From Daphnia carinata (Eukaryota > Arthropoda > Branchiopoda > Diplostraca > Daphniidae), in NCBI RefSeq assembly GCF_022539665.2, contig NC_081331.1, positions 5,738,501 to 5,802,500 of the forward strand: DNA of 64,000 bases, written 5' to 3'. The number at the start of each line of letters is the position of its first letter. The stretch's first letter is position 1. Positions 16,676 through 28,700 of the stretch are shown piece after piece. The translations under genes were made by a program, and so were the position numbers. The notes beneath the pieces were generated by a model that searched no databases, had not been told where the DNA came from, and worked only from the letters and a program-made list of their open reading frames with translations.

Positions 16676-19600
16676 CGTAATAATTTAGTAAATTTTTTAT
16701 TTCTCAAGACATTTTTATTTTCCCTTGTGGAAAAGGAGGTGGGTACGGAAAGGTTGGATGTCCAATTGGGAATTTCTAACTCGGCTGTGTGACAAGATTG
16801 ATGGCCGTGTCCATCCGATAAGATTCCGTGACCATGACCGAAAATCTGAGAAGAAAAGGCATTCTTCGTCATTGAAAGAGTCGTTTTTTTTTGTAGGAAA
16901 AAAAAAGACTCGCCCAACGAGGAGAGAGACCACTTGCAACTAACAGACGACGACATTGAGAATCGTAGAAGCAAGCATCGGTTTAAGATTTCCTCGAATG
17001 GTTACATCAGTTCATATCGTCCATTGTTTTTCCCGTTTTTTTTTTCCAAAGGGGAAAAAGAAAAATACTGGGTAACGTATATATATTTTTTTAACGACAG
17101 AGAAAAAGAAGTTTTTCCTTGCAAAGAAAGAAAAAAAGAAAATTAATGGTTGCACGAGAGAAAAAGAAACTGTTCTCTCTTCCAACTTCCTTAGCCATTC
17201 GTTCCAGTTCATCTAGCGGCGGCTCATTTTCACGCTCCTTCCTCGTTTCCTCCTAGCAAAAAAATAGGCATTCTCCAACAAATGGAGGGTATACACACAC
17301 AGTAGAATATTAAGGTCAGCGCAAAGGGTCAACAATTACATCAATGGGCTGGAAATTGGAGTCTCTGCCGCGCGCACAACATCCGAATCCTTTTTTTTTT
17401 TTCTAAACACCCCTCAAAAAAAAAACCATTTACACATTTTGTGAGTTCCAGGTACCCCATGGTCTCGGCATTGAGGAATGTTAATTATTTCCCGTGTTGA
17501 ATTACCGAGTGAATACCGATCGGATGACACACAATGTCGAAAACGGGTCCCCTTTTTATTTGCTTTTGTCGCGGTATTTCAACCACGAAGAATGTCTGTG
17601 ACGTCACACTATTTTTACGAGGGGCAGCCAATCGGTAACAACAAAAAAGTGATTGGATTTCTAACAACCTTTGATTATTTATTTATCGAATTTTAAGAGG
17701 GAAGGAAATTTTCTTTCTTTTTTTTTTTTTTGTTATTTCTTTTAATTTTTTATTTTATTTGGCACCGGTAGCGGTCTAGCGCGCGCGCTTCACACCGGGA
17801 CGTCACCTGTTGCCCATCGTATCACGGCACAAAGACAATAGAAGAAATCTTTCAGGTGTGGGGAAACACAGGGGGAAAAAAAACACAAAATAGATTACCG
17901 TTTTCTCCTAGTTTCAGTGCCTTCAAAAAGTTGATTACATTCGACTGAGCTACGACCGTTGATTACACGGTTCGGGCCCGACAATTTTAATAAAAAAAAA
18001 AAACGAAGAAGAAAGAAAACAAGAAAAAAGTTTTAATCGATGCCCAGGCGCTTCAAAGTCGACTTTTTATGTGTCTGCATCATGTATGTGTGATTATCAA
18101 AGCGAAATAATGACTTCAATTATAAATGTATACGTACACGTATAAGAAGATAGAGGTTTTTCTTTCTAATCTTATCCGGAGAGATGATAAAGGTTCAAAA
18201 GCCCCCGGAGCAGTGTTCTTCACCAGCTTCTCGGTAGTGAAAAGAAGTTTTTTCTATCAAGAAAGTGAGCGAGGACGAAAAGGAGGAATGTACCATCAGA
18301 CACACTGTACGCAGGTTGGTCATGCCCTACAGGGTCCACAGCTTAACAGTTCTGAAAGCGGCAAGGGCGTTCTTTTTCAGACATATTTCATCTTCTCTCT
18401 TTTTTTTTTTTTTTTTCCTTCTACGTGCCTTTTTTTCTTTCTTTTTCTTTGTATTACACATCTGCCCGGGAGAAACAATCGGCAACGATGTGTGTGTGAT
18501 GAAAAATTCCAATGAGCACAGCTTCTTTTATATTTTCCCGAAAAATGTTTAAAAATATAAATGAAAGGCGCGCCAAGGTCGCGACTCACATTCTTTCCCC
18601 GATACCAAAGTCGAATTCCGCACGCTTTTTTTTTATTACATTCAATAGAGGATAGAGTGAGTGTAGAATAATAAGAATATCGTGAACGTGACCCCTGCAG
18701 CACACGCTTGTCGTCTTTGATATAAAAAGATAACGATGGAATGTCGAGTCTGGACTAACTCTTATCTCGCCATACAATCGTAATCTTTTTCGTAATACGT
18801 GACAAAGAAAGCTTAGCACAACCCACGTTCTAAAACGCATCATTTTTAATTGCACTTTGTCTTCCGACATTTTTCGAATGCTTAATGAACGAGGGATCAA
18901 ACGAAAAAAATGTGTTTCCAATCGAGGACAACGATGATCTTGTCTCGGCTTGACAAATAACGTCCTAGTACTCATCAACTGATTTTCTTTTTCTAAAAAG
19001 AATTTATTGTCTCGTAAAATTTATGGTAGACAGAAAAACCACAGGACAAAAAGAAAAAGATCTCGGTGAATTCATTAAGACGCATTGAAAAACCATTAGG
19101 GCGATTTGTCAACGTGTTTTTTTTCCCTTTCCTTAAACTTGACGGTGACGTCATGAAATGCCATGAATTCGACCTCGTCTGCGACTAGAAAAACATGGCG
19201 ATAAGAAGCAAATTTTTTATTATTAGTTTTTTTTATTTCTTTTTGGGAAAAATGATAATACACCAAGTTACGGTGACTACTACTAACAAAACCAAGTTGT
19301 GTCCTGTTTTTATTTTCTCTCTGCACATTCTATACATATCCCCCAGTTAAAAAAGCAGTGGGTTGGGAGGTTTAGTGTAGTGGGGGGGTTCGGTTGGTAT
19401 TTCTTCATTTTCTTTCTTTTATTCGAGTTTCTCTTTTCTTTTATCCTTCGTCCGCCATCTTTGCACCTCCCCCACCTTTCGTCTCCTGTTCTTGGCCTTC
19501 TTCTCCTCAACAACATTCCACCATTTCTTACCTTTCCTCCAATCGCCAGGTGTGCTGCCGGCAGTTCACCAAGATAATCATGCCTGACTAGCCCCAGCTA

Positions 19601-20045
19601 AAAAGAAATAAGAATACGATCAAATACATTTTTTCTTCTTCTGCATCACAGACACAAGTTATTCTTGTGTGGTAACTATTCCCCCGTCCTTTCAAACCAA
19701 TTCCAGAACACCATTCGTTCTTATTTTTTTTTTTTTTTTTTTTTTTTTGAGAAAAATACCAAAAAAACGACTTCCAGTATGGCGGCAAGTGTCAACCAAA
19801 ATGGTCTTTGGTGTCAAAACCACCGATTTGAATTATTTTCCTTTCTTTCCCTTCTCCAAATACAAGATTTCGATAATCATTGCGTATATAGCCCACAGCG
19901 AACTTGAAAATGAAAAGAATACAAAGGTGTGTGTGAAGGAAAAAAACGTTGACCATGCGGGTCAGAAAAATGATGGCGGCTCTGGGCTGCCGTGCAGAGA
20001 AAGAATATAGCCAGAGGGCGTGCACATTCCACAAGAATTGGAAGA

Positions 20046-20072
<27 letters not shown>
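20046..20072. repeat. (GA)n microsatellite
   Basis: Thirteen or so GA dinucleotides followed by a run of A. Noncoding. Confidence 0.9.
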
Positions 20073-20076
<4 letters not shown>

Positions 20077-22711
20077 AAAACGAACCTTCAGGGCACAGGT
20101 TTAGATTATACGCACACACACACGTCCCACCACACCACCTTCGGAATGTAGCGCGGTAAGCGAGCCAGGCCTTCTATTCCGTAGGTAGGTGCTGCCCATG
20201 GTGGACTGGTGGTAGTGCCCCTATAGCCTTCGCAGTGTCTCTTCGACCGTTAGAGCCGAGCGTCGTGCCGTGTGTACGCGCGAGCACGACTCGTGTGTAG
20301 TGTGTGCGTCTGTGTTTGTGCTGCTGCTATACATGATTTTATCTTCGTCAAATACAGAGGAAAACAAAAAGACGTTGGCTACGTGTGTGCTGTGAGTCTG
20401 CCAATTCGTGTGAGACGTGCAAAGTTTACCCAACGGATTACATTGACTTTGTCTACTCTCGAAATTGCGATATCAAGGATTAAGAAAAAAAGAAGTATCG
20501 GCCCAACGACATTCCAAGACAGTATGAAATAGAATCGGGGCCAACTGCAGTCTTTGTGAAAAAAAAAAAAACCGTTACCAGGATATATATTTATATATCT
20601 ACACTGCGAAACAGACGAAATCTGTTTCTCAAACACACGAGTTTTAGGAAGACATTTTGTTTTTGTTTTTTCAGGCGGGAAATTAAAACGCTTGGGTTTG
20701 TTTCTCGTTTGTGTGAATTTCTCTAAAAGAAGAAGAAAAGTGTCAAGTGGTTATCTGTGTTTGTGTGTGTGTAGTGTTTTTAAGAAGTTACACCAATTGG
20801 AATTCCTTTCATTTGATTTTGCAACTGGATGGGACGTCCAAAGTGAACATGCGGATAGTACGAGGCGAGCCATGTAACGCTACCCATCACGATAGGTAAA
20901 ATAGAAAAACAACTTAAATTATAGATGATGCCATGACACGCAAATTTGTGTCTGTCTGTGTGTGCGAATTCAACATTCTAGAGCGCAACGAGTACAAACA
21001 CATTCTACGTGTGTGTGTGTGTGTCGGCATTTTTTTTTCTTGAGTTTTTTTTCGCTAAAAAAGAAACCATTTGGAAATAACCCCCGGAGGGCTGGTAGGA
21101 TGGGAGTAACCGAATGGAATGTGTTGAAAACCCCCCTCCAATGCTTCTTTCTTTTTTTTTTTTGCTGCTTTTTTTTTTCTTTTTACCCTTCGGTTGCCAC
21201 CTGCTGATTAGCCCTGCACCAGATGGCTCTGCCGGTTTTCTCGTATAGTTTAGCAAAAAGAAAAAAATGCTTTTCAACACATTTGTTTGTTTGTCGTGAA
21301 TCTTTAAAAAAAAAAAAACTAGAAGGGAGAGGTTTTCTGACGATAACAAAAAAGAAATAGAAGTCTGATGAAGTAGGCTATATAGTAGAGAGAAAGAGAA
21401 AGAAGATCTGAAGAGGAGGCTCTTTTTTTGGTGGCGGAATTGGCCGGAAGGCATGTGTGTGAGTTCCAAAAAGTCATTGAATTATGCATGCACAAGAATG
21501 CCAGCGGGGGGAAGACCGCGCGCGTCCTTCTCTTTTTTTGGTCTCTTTGGTCAGAAAGTCCTTTTTTTTTCTTCCTCTTGCACAGTCTTTTTTTTTTTTC
21601 GAAAAGATGTTGTGTGAATCGACAATTACGATCCAGAATAAAACACACATTCCTACCATACTTTTCAAATAATCATACGTGTATTGTCAAACCGGACTTC
21701 CGGTTGAATCATCATCACGTTTTTAATGGTGGGAATAGCCAAGAGTTTCCGTTCAATTTTTTAAACCCCCCTCCTTTTTTGGGGTTTTTTTGAACCATTG
21801 AACCGGAGGATACGAGGACAATAATAGGACTGACATTCTTGACGAATGGATCTAATTAGAAGGAACAACCGACAAAGGCATCTTTTCCCCCCGTAAAACA
21901 ATTAGCTACGTATCTTAAGTATCAAACATAAGGAAAACGAAAGGAGAAAATGAGAAAACCCTTAGAAAAAATGTGATACGTCTTTGTGTAAAAAAAAAAA
22001 CACACAAAAATGTAGTGTCTCTTTTCTTGGACGGAAGTGGCGGTTTCGTAACCGAATACACATTGACGGCCAGGTCCTTAAGGTAAACAATAGAAAGAAC
22101 CCGTTGCTACCCTGCCATTTATTTTTTTTTTTTCCTTGATATGAAAGGCCACACCAAAAAAAAAAGAATGTTCCATCATAAGCGGCTGGCGCCTGCGTTC
22201 TGTACCGTTACGACTGGAATGCGGCCGCAACGTGTAATTGTGTCAAACCTTTCACACACACACACACACACAGACCAACACAACAAATGTTGTGGAGAGA
22301 GAGAGCTGCGTTCGTGACTACCTGATTATTCTTTAAGCTCGCTAATACCCGGGCCGCCTTTTAATACGGGGGTCTCTCGCCTGGTCCAATTAAAAGATTT
22401 TGATGAGAAAAAAAAAACAAAAAAAAAACAAATTCTTCCCCTCCAGATGCATGGAGAAACTCTATCATAGCAAAGAGATAACCATCTTTTGCATGCATAA
22501 AGTCTAGACGTTAATTTTTTGTTGTGTTTCTTTTTTTTATGGCGAAATTAGAGCCATTGGATCGTGTGGAATGTTGGTGACGTGTTGTTTGTATTTCATA
22601 TCAGTTTTGTTTCATTCTCGCATGTTTTTCTTTCTTTTTTTTTTTGAAATTACAGGGAGGGAGATAAGGGCGGGCGAGGCCCTTGAAGCCTTGTCGGTCG
22701 TCCCACCCGCG

Positions 22712-25700
22712 ATGCGCCACCCACCGGTGCTCTTACGTCCCGCCGCCCAAACAGCCGCTCCAGCGCCGATTGCCACATCATCTGTCTCTGCTAGCCAAAC
22801 AACAGTTCCATCAACAACAGCTAATGGCAATAGCAGTAGCTTACAGCATTTGTATAGCAATACCGGCGCTAATCACCATCCATCGCTGCCATGTTCATCG
22901 ACTCTTCATTCCTCATATTCTTCCTCATCGGCCGGCGGCGGCGGTGGCGTTTCGGCCAATAGCAACAATAGCATTTCAGATAATCATAATGTTCACGTGG
23001 TGGGCCATCCGTCTGTCAACCCGACGACACCAACACCGGCCACAGGAGGGCCGGCATCCGCCTTCTCCGGATCGGCCCCTTCACTCATTGGACCTCTACT
23101 ACCGTCGGCCCGACGTTATGTCGCTGTCCGGCTCCTCACCGGCGAGACGCTCCAATTCGATGTCGAGGTAAACACAAAAAAAAAAATGTCAAGGACACGG
23201 AAGGTTTTTTTTTTTTTTTTTAACGTGCGGCTGTCGTGCATGAAAGGCCATCGACCTTCTCACGATATTGACAGATGCGGATCGTTCCGTGTTTTGTTTG
23301 GTTGAATGAACCCCCCTCCGCCGAAAGTGACGTGATGGACATCATCATGCCCTTTTACGGTCCGCGTTTGTGGAATGTTCATTCATCTTCTACCTTCGAT
23401 TTCGCTTCAACAAAATTCCATCATCTAATAGACAATTTTTTTTTTCATTCATTGCTCTGTGTGTGACAGGTGAAAAGCAAAGGAAAGGAGCTCTACGCCG
23501 CCGTCGCCCGGCACATGTCTTCCCTGGGCATGAAAAGCACCGACATCTTTGGCCTAGCTATTCAAATCGGTAAGATATTCTTTTCAATTTTTTCATCGTC
23601 CAACAAGGAAATATAATTTGCTTGCCCTTGGCAACACTGTATCTAACGAAGGTTATATACCGTGTGTCGTTTAGTGGGTGGTAGATGGGTGGGAAAATTG
23701 CTGTAAAATAATAGAACCACTTAAGAAAATTTTAAGATTTTTGAAAGGAGGAAAAAAAAAAAAAAACGACAGATAGTGAATGCAAAAAATAATAATAAAT
23801 TCCGATCCTTTTGCGGTCACTTAATGGACGTGACGCCATTTTTTTTTCCTTCTGCTTTCGTCATTTAACAATTTCTTCCTCTATTTTTTACCTCAAGATG
23901 CTTTCGAAATATCAATGATCGATGGTACGAATTGGGATGAAGTAAAAAAAAAAAAGATGGCGGATTTTTTGAATGGATTGTTGTTGTTGTTGTGCCAGCT
24001 CCTTCCGGCTGGTCATCATGACGGATCGGTGGGAGGAATAGGTGTGCTATTTAAGCTTGCAAATGATGCTCCATCGATTGGGGTGCTCCGGGGTCGTTCA
24101 TGAGTTTCTTCATATTTTTTTTTTCTTTTTCTTTTTATATCATCCTCTGGCCATCTTCTTTCTTCTTCTCCTCTTTCCGTGTTCCAGGTGGTGCTGCAGG
24201 GAGAATAAAAAAGAAGAAGAGAGAGAGAGGGGGGGGGGGTTCTTCATCATTCTCTTCTGTCTCCTTTAAATCGAGCGTAACACGGCAGCTCCCTTTTTCT
24301 TATCTGACCACCAACATGATGGATGTTAATAATGTCAACCGTACCCCTCCATCTTTTTTCTTTTCTTTTTTCCAACGCATTCCTTTGGAACAGAAGGTCG
24401 CCGAGAGAGAGAGAAAAAAAAAGACCTGGGTCAAATACCATCTGTGTGTTTTTCTTCTTCTTTTTTTTTTTCCTTGTCACATGCAATTATCAATAAAATT
24501 TTTTTTTCTTTCTTCTTTTTGCTTGCCAGACGGTGAATACCTGTTTGTGGATCCTGAAAACAAGCTGGGAAAGTACGCGCCCAAGGGCTGGAAATCGTCG
24601 CACGCTAGCGTAAGTTTTATTATTTCTTTTTTAAAAGAAAAACATATTGCTGAAGAAGCACGTAGTGTTGGAAATGGATGACGGAGTGATCCGTATACGG
24701 ACGCATTCATTTGGGAGGGACAAGATGCCCACCATCATTTTTTTTTCTTTTTTCCCGTTTGATGTTGTTTGTCTGGAAAAAAAAAAAAAAAAGAGAGAAG
24801 ATAATGATGGAACAAAGACGGACCAATGGCGTTGGTGTAAAACGAGTAGCGAGCGAACTTTAGAGAGAAAGCAACCGGTCCTCTTTTGTCTCATCATTTC
24901 GTTATCGTCTCCCCCCCCCCCCCTCTCTCTCTTTCATGAAAGAAGCCCAGGGTGGTACACAGAGAAGAAAAAGAGAGAGAGAGAGACTTTGATGCACCCG
25001 GTGTAGGAAGCCTCCTCCCCTCCCCCCTTGGGCAAACATATCAAAACCGCAGACATTTTCGATCGCCAAATGGAATGCAGATGCTGTTCATGAAGGGAAA
25101 AGTTAGAATCGTGATACGCCTCGAGCGATTCACGAAATAAAAAAAAGGGGAAGACAAACTTTTCCTCTGCCTCCAAATTTGGGCTGTGTGTGTGTAGCAT
25201 AACCGCGTAGGGATGGGGCAACACACGTAACAAACTCGTGCCAAAAGTGCCAAACCCTCATTTCCAAAGCTGGATGGGCGGGTATTTGCCTCTTTTGTTG
25301 CCCGTCTTTTTCGTGACTATTAGGGAAATGTGTGTGTGTGTGACTTTTTTTTTTTATGCCCCTCCCCATTTCGTTTCGTTTGAGACGAGCTTTTGTTGTT
25401 GTTGTTATTGGGTGAAGAAATCGAGAGAGAGAAAAGAAACGCGTAAACCACTGGGAAATAAACGGAATGCCGTCAGGTTGCATTCATCAGGTATGCTGAT
25501 TTTTGCTGCTTGAAGGGGGTTGATGATGAAATCACACCGGATGCATTCCACTTTGCCTACGCAACACACGACAAAGAGAAACGTGCTTTTGTTGTTTTGT
25601 TTTCGACATTCCAAAAATTTTTTTTTTTTTTTTTTTTTACACACTTTGTGTTTTTGTACGATAGAAATGTTCTTAATGAAGCTGAGCCTCTTTTCTTTTT

Positions 25701-28700
25701 AGACCTTTGGGCTAAGAAAGTTTCGTGTGAAAAAGAGAGGGGCGCATTTCATATTTTTTTTTTTCTGCTTCAATTTGGGTCGCTCGTTTGTTACACTCTC
25801 GATTTAAACATTTCACATCATCAACGTGAATTCATTTTTTTTTTCATCAGGGTTTGAACAATGCCGGCCATCCGCTTTTGGTGCTCTATTTCCGCGTCAA
25901 ATTCTACGTCGACAGCCACCTACTCATCAGGTTTGAATGAACTTTATTTTAATTCTTTAAAAAAAATTAATTCATTCATTAAAAAAAAAAAAATAAATTG
26001 ATTTCCAGGGATCGAGTGACCCGGCAGCATTATTACTATCAACTTCGCGAGAATGTGCTCCGACACGGCCAGCCGGCCACGGAGGAGAGCTTCTTCCGGC
26101 TAGCAGCCCTGGCGCTTCAGGCCGAATTGGGCGACTACGACCCTGAACGCCATCGGGCCGCTTACTTTGACACGCAACTCTATTTCCCCCAATGGGTAAG
26201 ATTTAATGTTTTTTTTTTTTTTTTTTCTTTTTGTGCTGGGGAAAAAAAAAAAAAAAAAATCAAAAATTCAAGTCGCTTACATAGAAAGAAAAACAGGCTT
26301 TGGACGTCTAGGCCGTGTGTTGCATTATTCAGCATCTTAATACAACTGTTTATGCTCAGTGTAGTGGAGGTAGTTAACTACCGGTTTCTGAATAGTTAAT
26401 TGCGGCTGGTCTAGAGCCTTTTCTTATATAAGCCTCGGCTTATAAGAAATCACCTGGTAGCGGAATTTTCGGTTTTCCAGTTTGCATATTTACAAAAAAA
26501 AAAAATACTTCTCTCGAGTTTTTCCTCATTCGACTGATTGATGTTTGTTCCAGTCTAGAGAACAGAGGGGCGTTGCTCTTGTCTGAATACTGACGAATAA
26601 CGTACATGCATTTTCATTGAGATTTATCCAGTCGAACGAGTTTTTCGAAAATAATTAGAAAAAGATATCTCATCAAAATTTTTCTTTTTGTCTTAAAGAT
26701 CCTGGAACGAGTGGGAGTGGATTATGTGGTGCAAAATATGCCTGCCATGCATCGAGATCACCGTTGTTTGTCGACCGGTTCGGCTCAGCTCCTTTACATT
26801 AAGGAGGCATCCAGCGGTCACACCCATTACGGTTTGCATCTTTACCGGTTGCGAAGTTCCAAGAAATCGGACGATCAACAACAACTTCAGTTGCAACAGC
26901 AGCAACATCATGCCCATACTAGCAGTGGCAGTAGTCATAATAATTCCCACCGATTGCGCAGCAGTGCCGAACGCACCGGATGCGATAGCCGCTTGTCCGC
27001 TGCCACGCTCGATCGACCCAACAAAACTCACAAGTTGGACTCGAAAATCGAAGCCGTTCTTGGTATGTCCGCCGATGAGTCCTCTAATGGACGAACGACA
27101 TTGGAACGCACCACGTCTCAGCCGTGTTCGACCAACGAGAACCAAACTGTCCAGCAGCTCCACGAACAGCAGCAACCGCATACCGGAACTGTTTGGCTGG
27201 GCATTTGCGGCCGAGGCATCGACATCTACGAGGCATTTCATTTTTATTTTTGAAAAATTCCTATTTCTTTCGCAATTACATTTTTATAAATTTTAAATTT
27301 TAGGAGGAGGACAGCTTCACGAAAACGGTTCGTGCTACCTTCCAGTGGCCCAACATCGGCAAACTCTGTTTCGAGGTAAATCATTTTTTTTTTTTTTTTT
27401 TTAAAGGCAATGACAAAAGAATAACATTTTTGTGTACGCGTTGATGGAACTTTGAACCGTTTCTACCGTGATGCGCTTGAGGGCCAAAACCACCTACTCC
27501 CCCCCCCCTGCAGATCAATCAGAGAGAGATGGAAAAAAGAGTCGGGGCTGGAAGGATAATGGGAGAAGGAGGAGGGTTAGATGTTGTTGTTATTGTTATT
27601 GCATTCCACACAAGGGTCTGGCGGGCTTCCCTCACGTAGCACACACAAGAGTCCCCCTCTCTTTGCGTGGTGGCCTTGGGAAGGCAAATAATAATAATAA
27701 GGAGAAGAAGTAGCAGCAGCAGCAAGAACAGCAGGAGGGCTACCTCTCCTTTTACAAAGGCATCCAGCCAGCGGGGATATGTGAGAGGAGAGGGAGAAAT
27801 CGTCTTTTCATCCCCCTCGGCTCCCCTTTTCTTTCTTCGTATTTCCAACATTTTCTACCTGAAAAAAAAAGGGTGAAGTCGTTAACGGGCTGCCTCGCGT
27901 GCTGCATACTAATGATATACAGGAGGAGGAATGGGTGGGTCCAGCCTATCCAAGATGGAGAAAAGAATTTTTCTCCTCTTTGAGAAAATAACCCTTCGGC
28001 TTTTTTTTTCTTGTCGGATTTCAGTTGGCTGGACCAAAAAAAAAAAGCGGACATATTATTATCATCAGGATTTAAGGGAATTTTTCGATGAACGAGGGGA
28101 GAAGTAGAAAGGGGGGGGGATAAATATGGGTGCAGGTGTGCAACTCTCTCCTGCGCCTACTAAACATATTAATTCCCCCTTTTTTTTTTTAAATTATTTA
28201 TTTGACATTTTTTTTTTCTTTTGTTACAGAGGAAAAAGTTTGAAATCCGAGCTGTTGGGTGTCCCGAGAGCCGCAAGTTCACTTACTACACGAGTAGCGA
28301 CGACAAGTCGAAACACTTGCTCTACCTGTGCAGAGTGACGCATCAGTTCAGCATGGCCATGCAGCCCAAATTGGCCGAACTTCGGAAACTCGAAGAAGAA
28401 GGTAAATCATCAATAAAAAAACAAAACAAAAAAACAAGATGATGATGTAACATGACCATTTTTGGGATTTTTGAATTAGCCAATCGGCATTACCAAGAAT
28501 CCATGGGCGAAGGGACGGCCGTTGAACTAGGCGGATGGTGTGATGGAGGGAGTAGTCTGGAGAGACCAGACAGGCTGAGCTTACGTGGCTACGGCTCTTT
28601 GTCCAAAGGCCGTGGCGGAGGCAGCCAAGCTCACGGCGATCAGCGCATCTCCGTCATCAGCAGCACGTCATCCAATACCACGTCGGGCATCGTGTCAGAC

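Larger units (their letters stand above)
15453..22655. other. Intergenic region and possible 5' untranslated part of the Expanded gene
   Basis: No convincing protein exons. It holds many A/T homopolymers, a GA microsatellite (20,046-20,072), four CTCF-like words near 16.5 kb, and a GC-richer block at about 20,140-20,900 that could be a promoter/5' exon for the downstream gene: it ends near a donor-like CACGATAG|GTAAAA at 20,896. An AATAAA at about 16,444 might serve the poly(A) polymerase transcript. All of these assignments are tentative. Confidence 0.5.
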
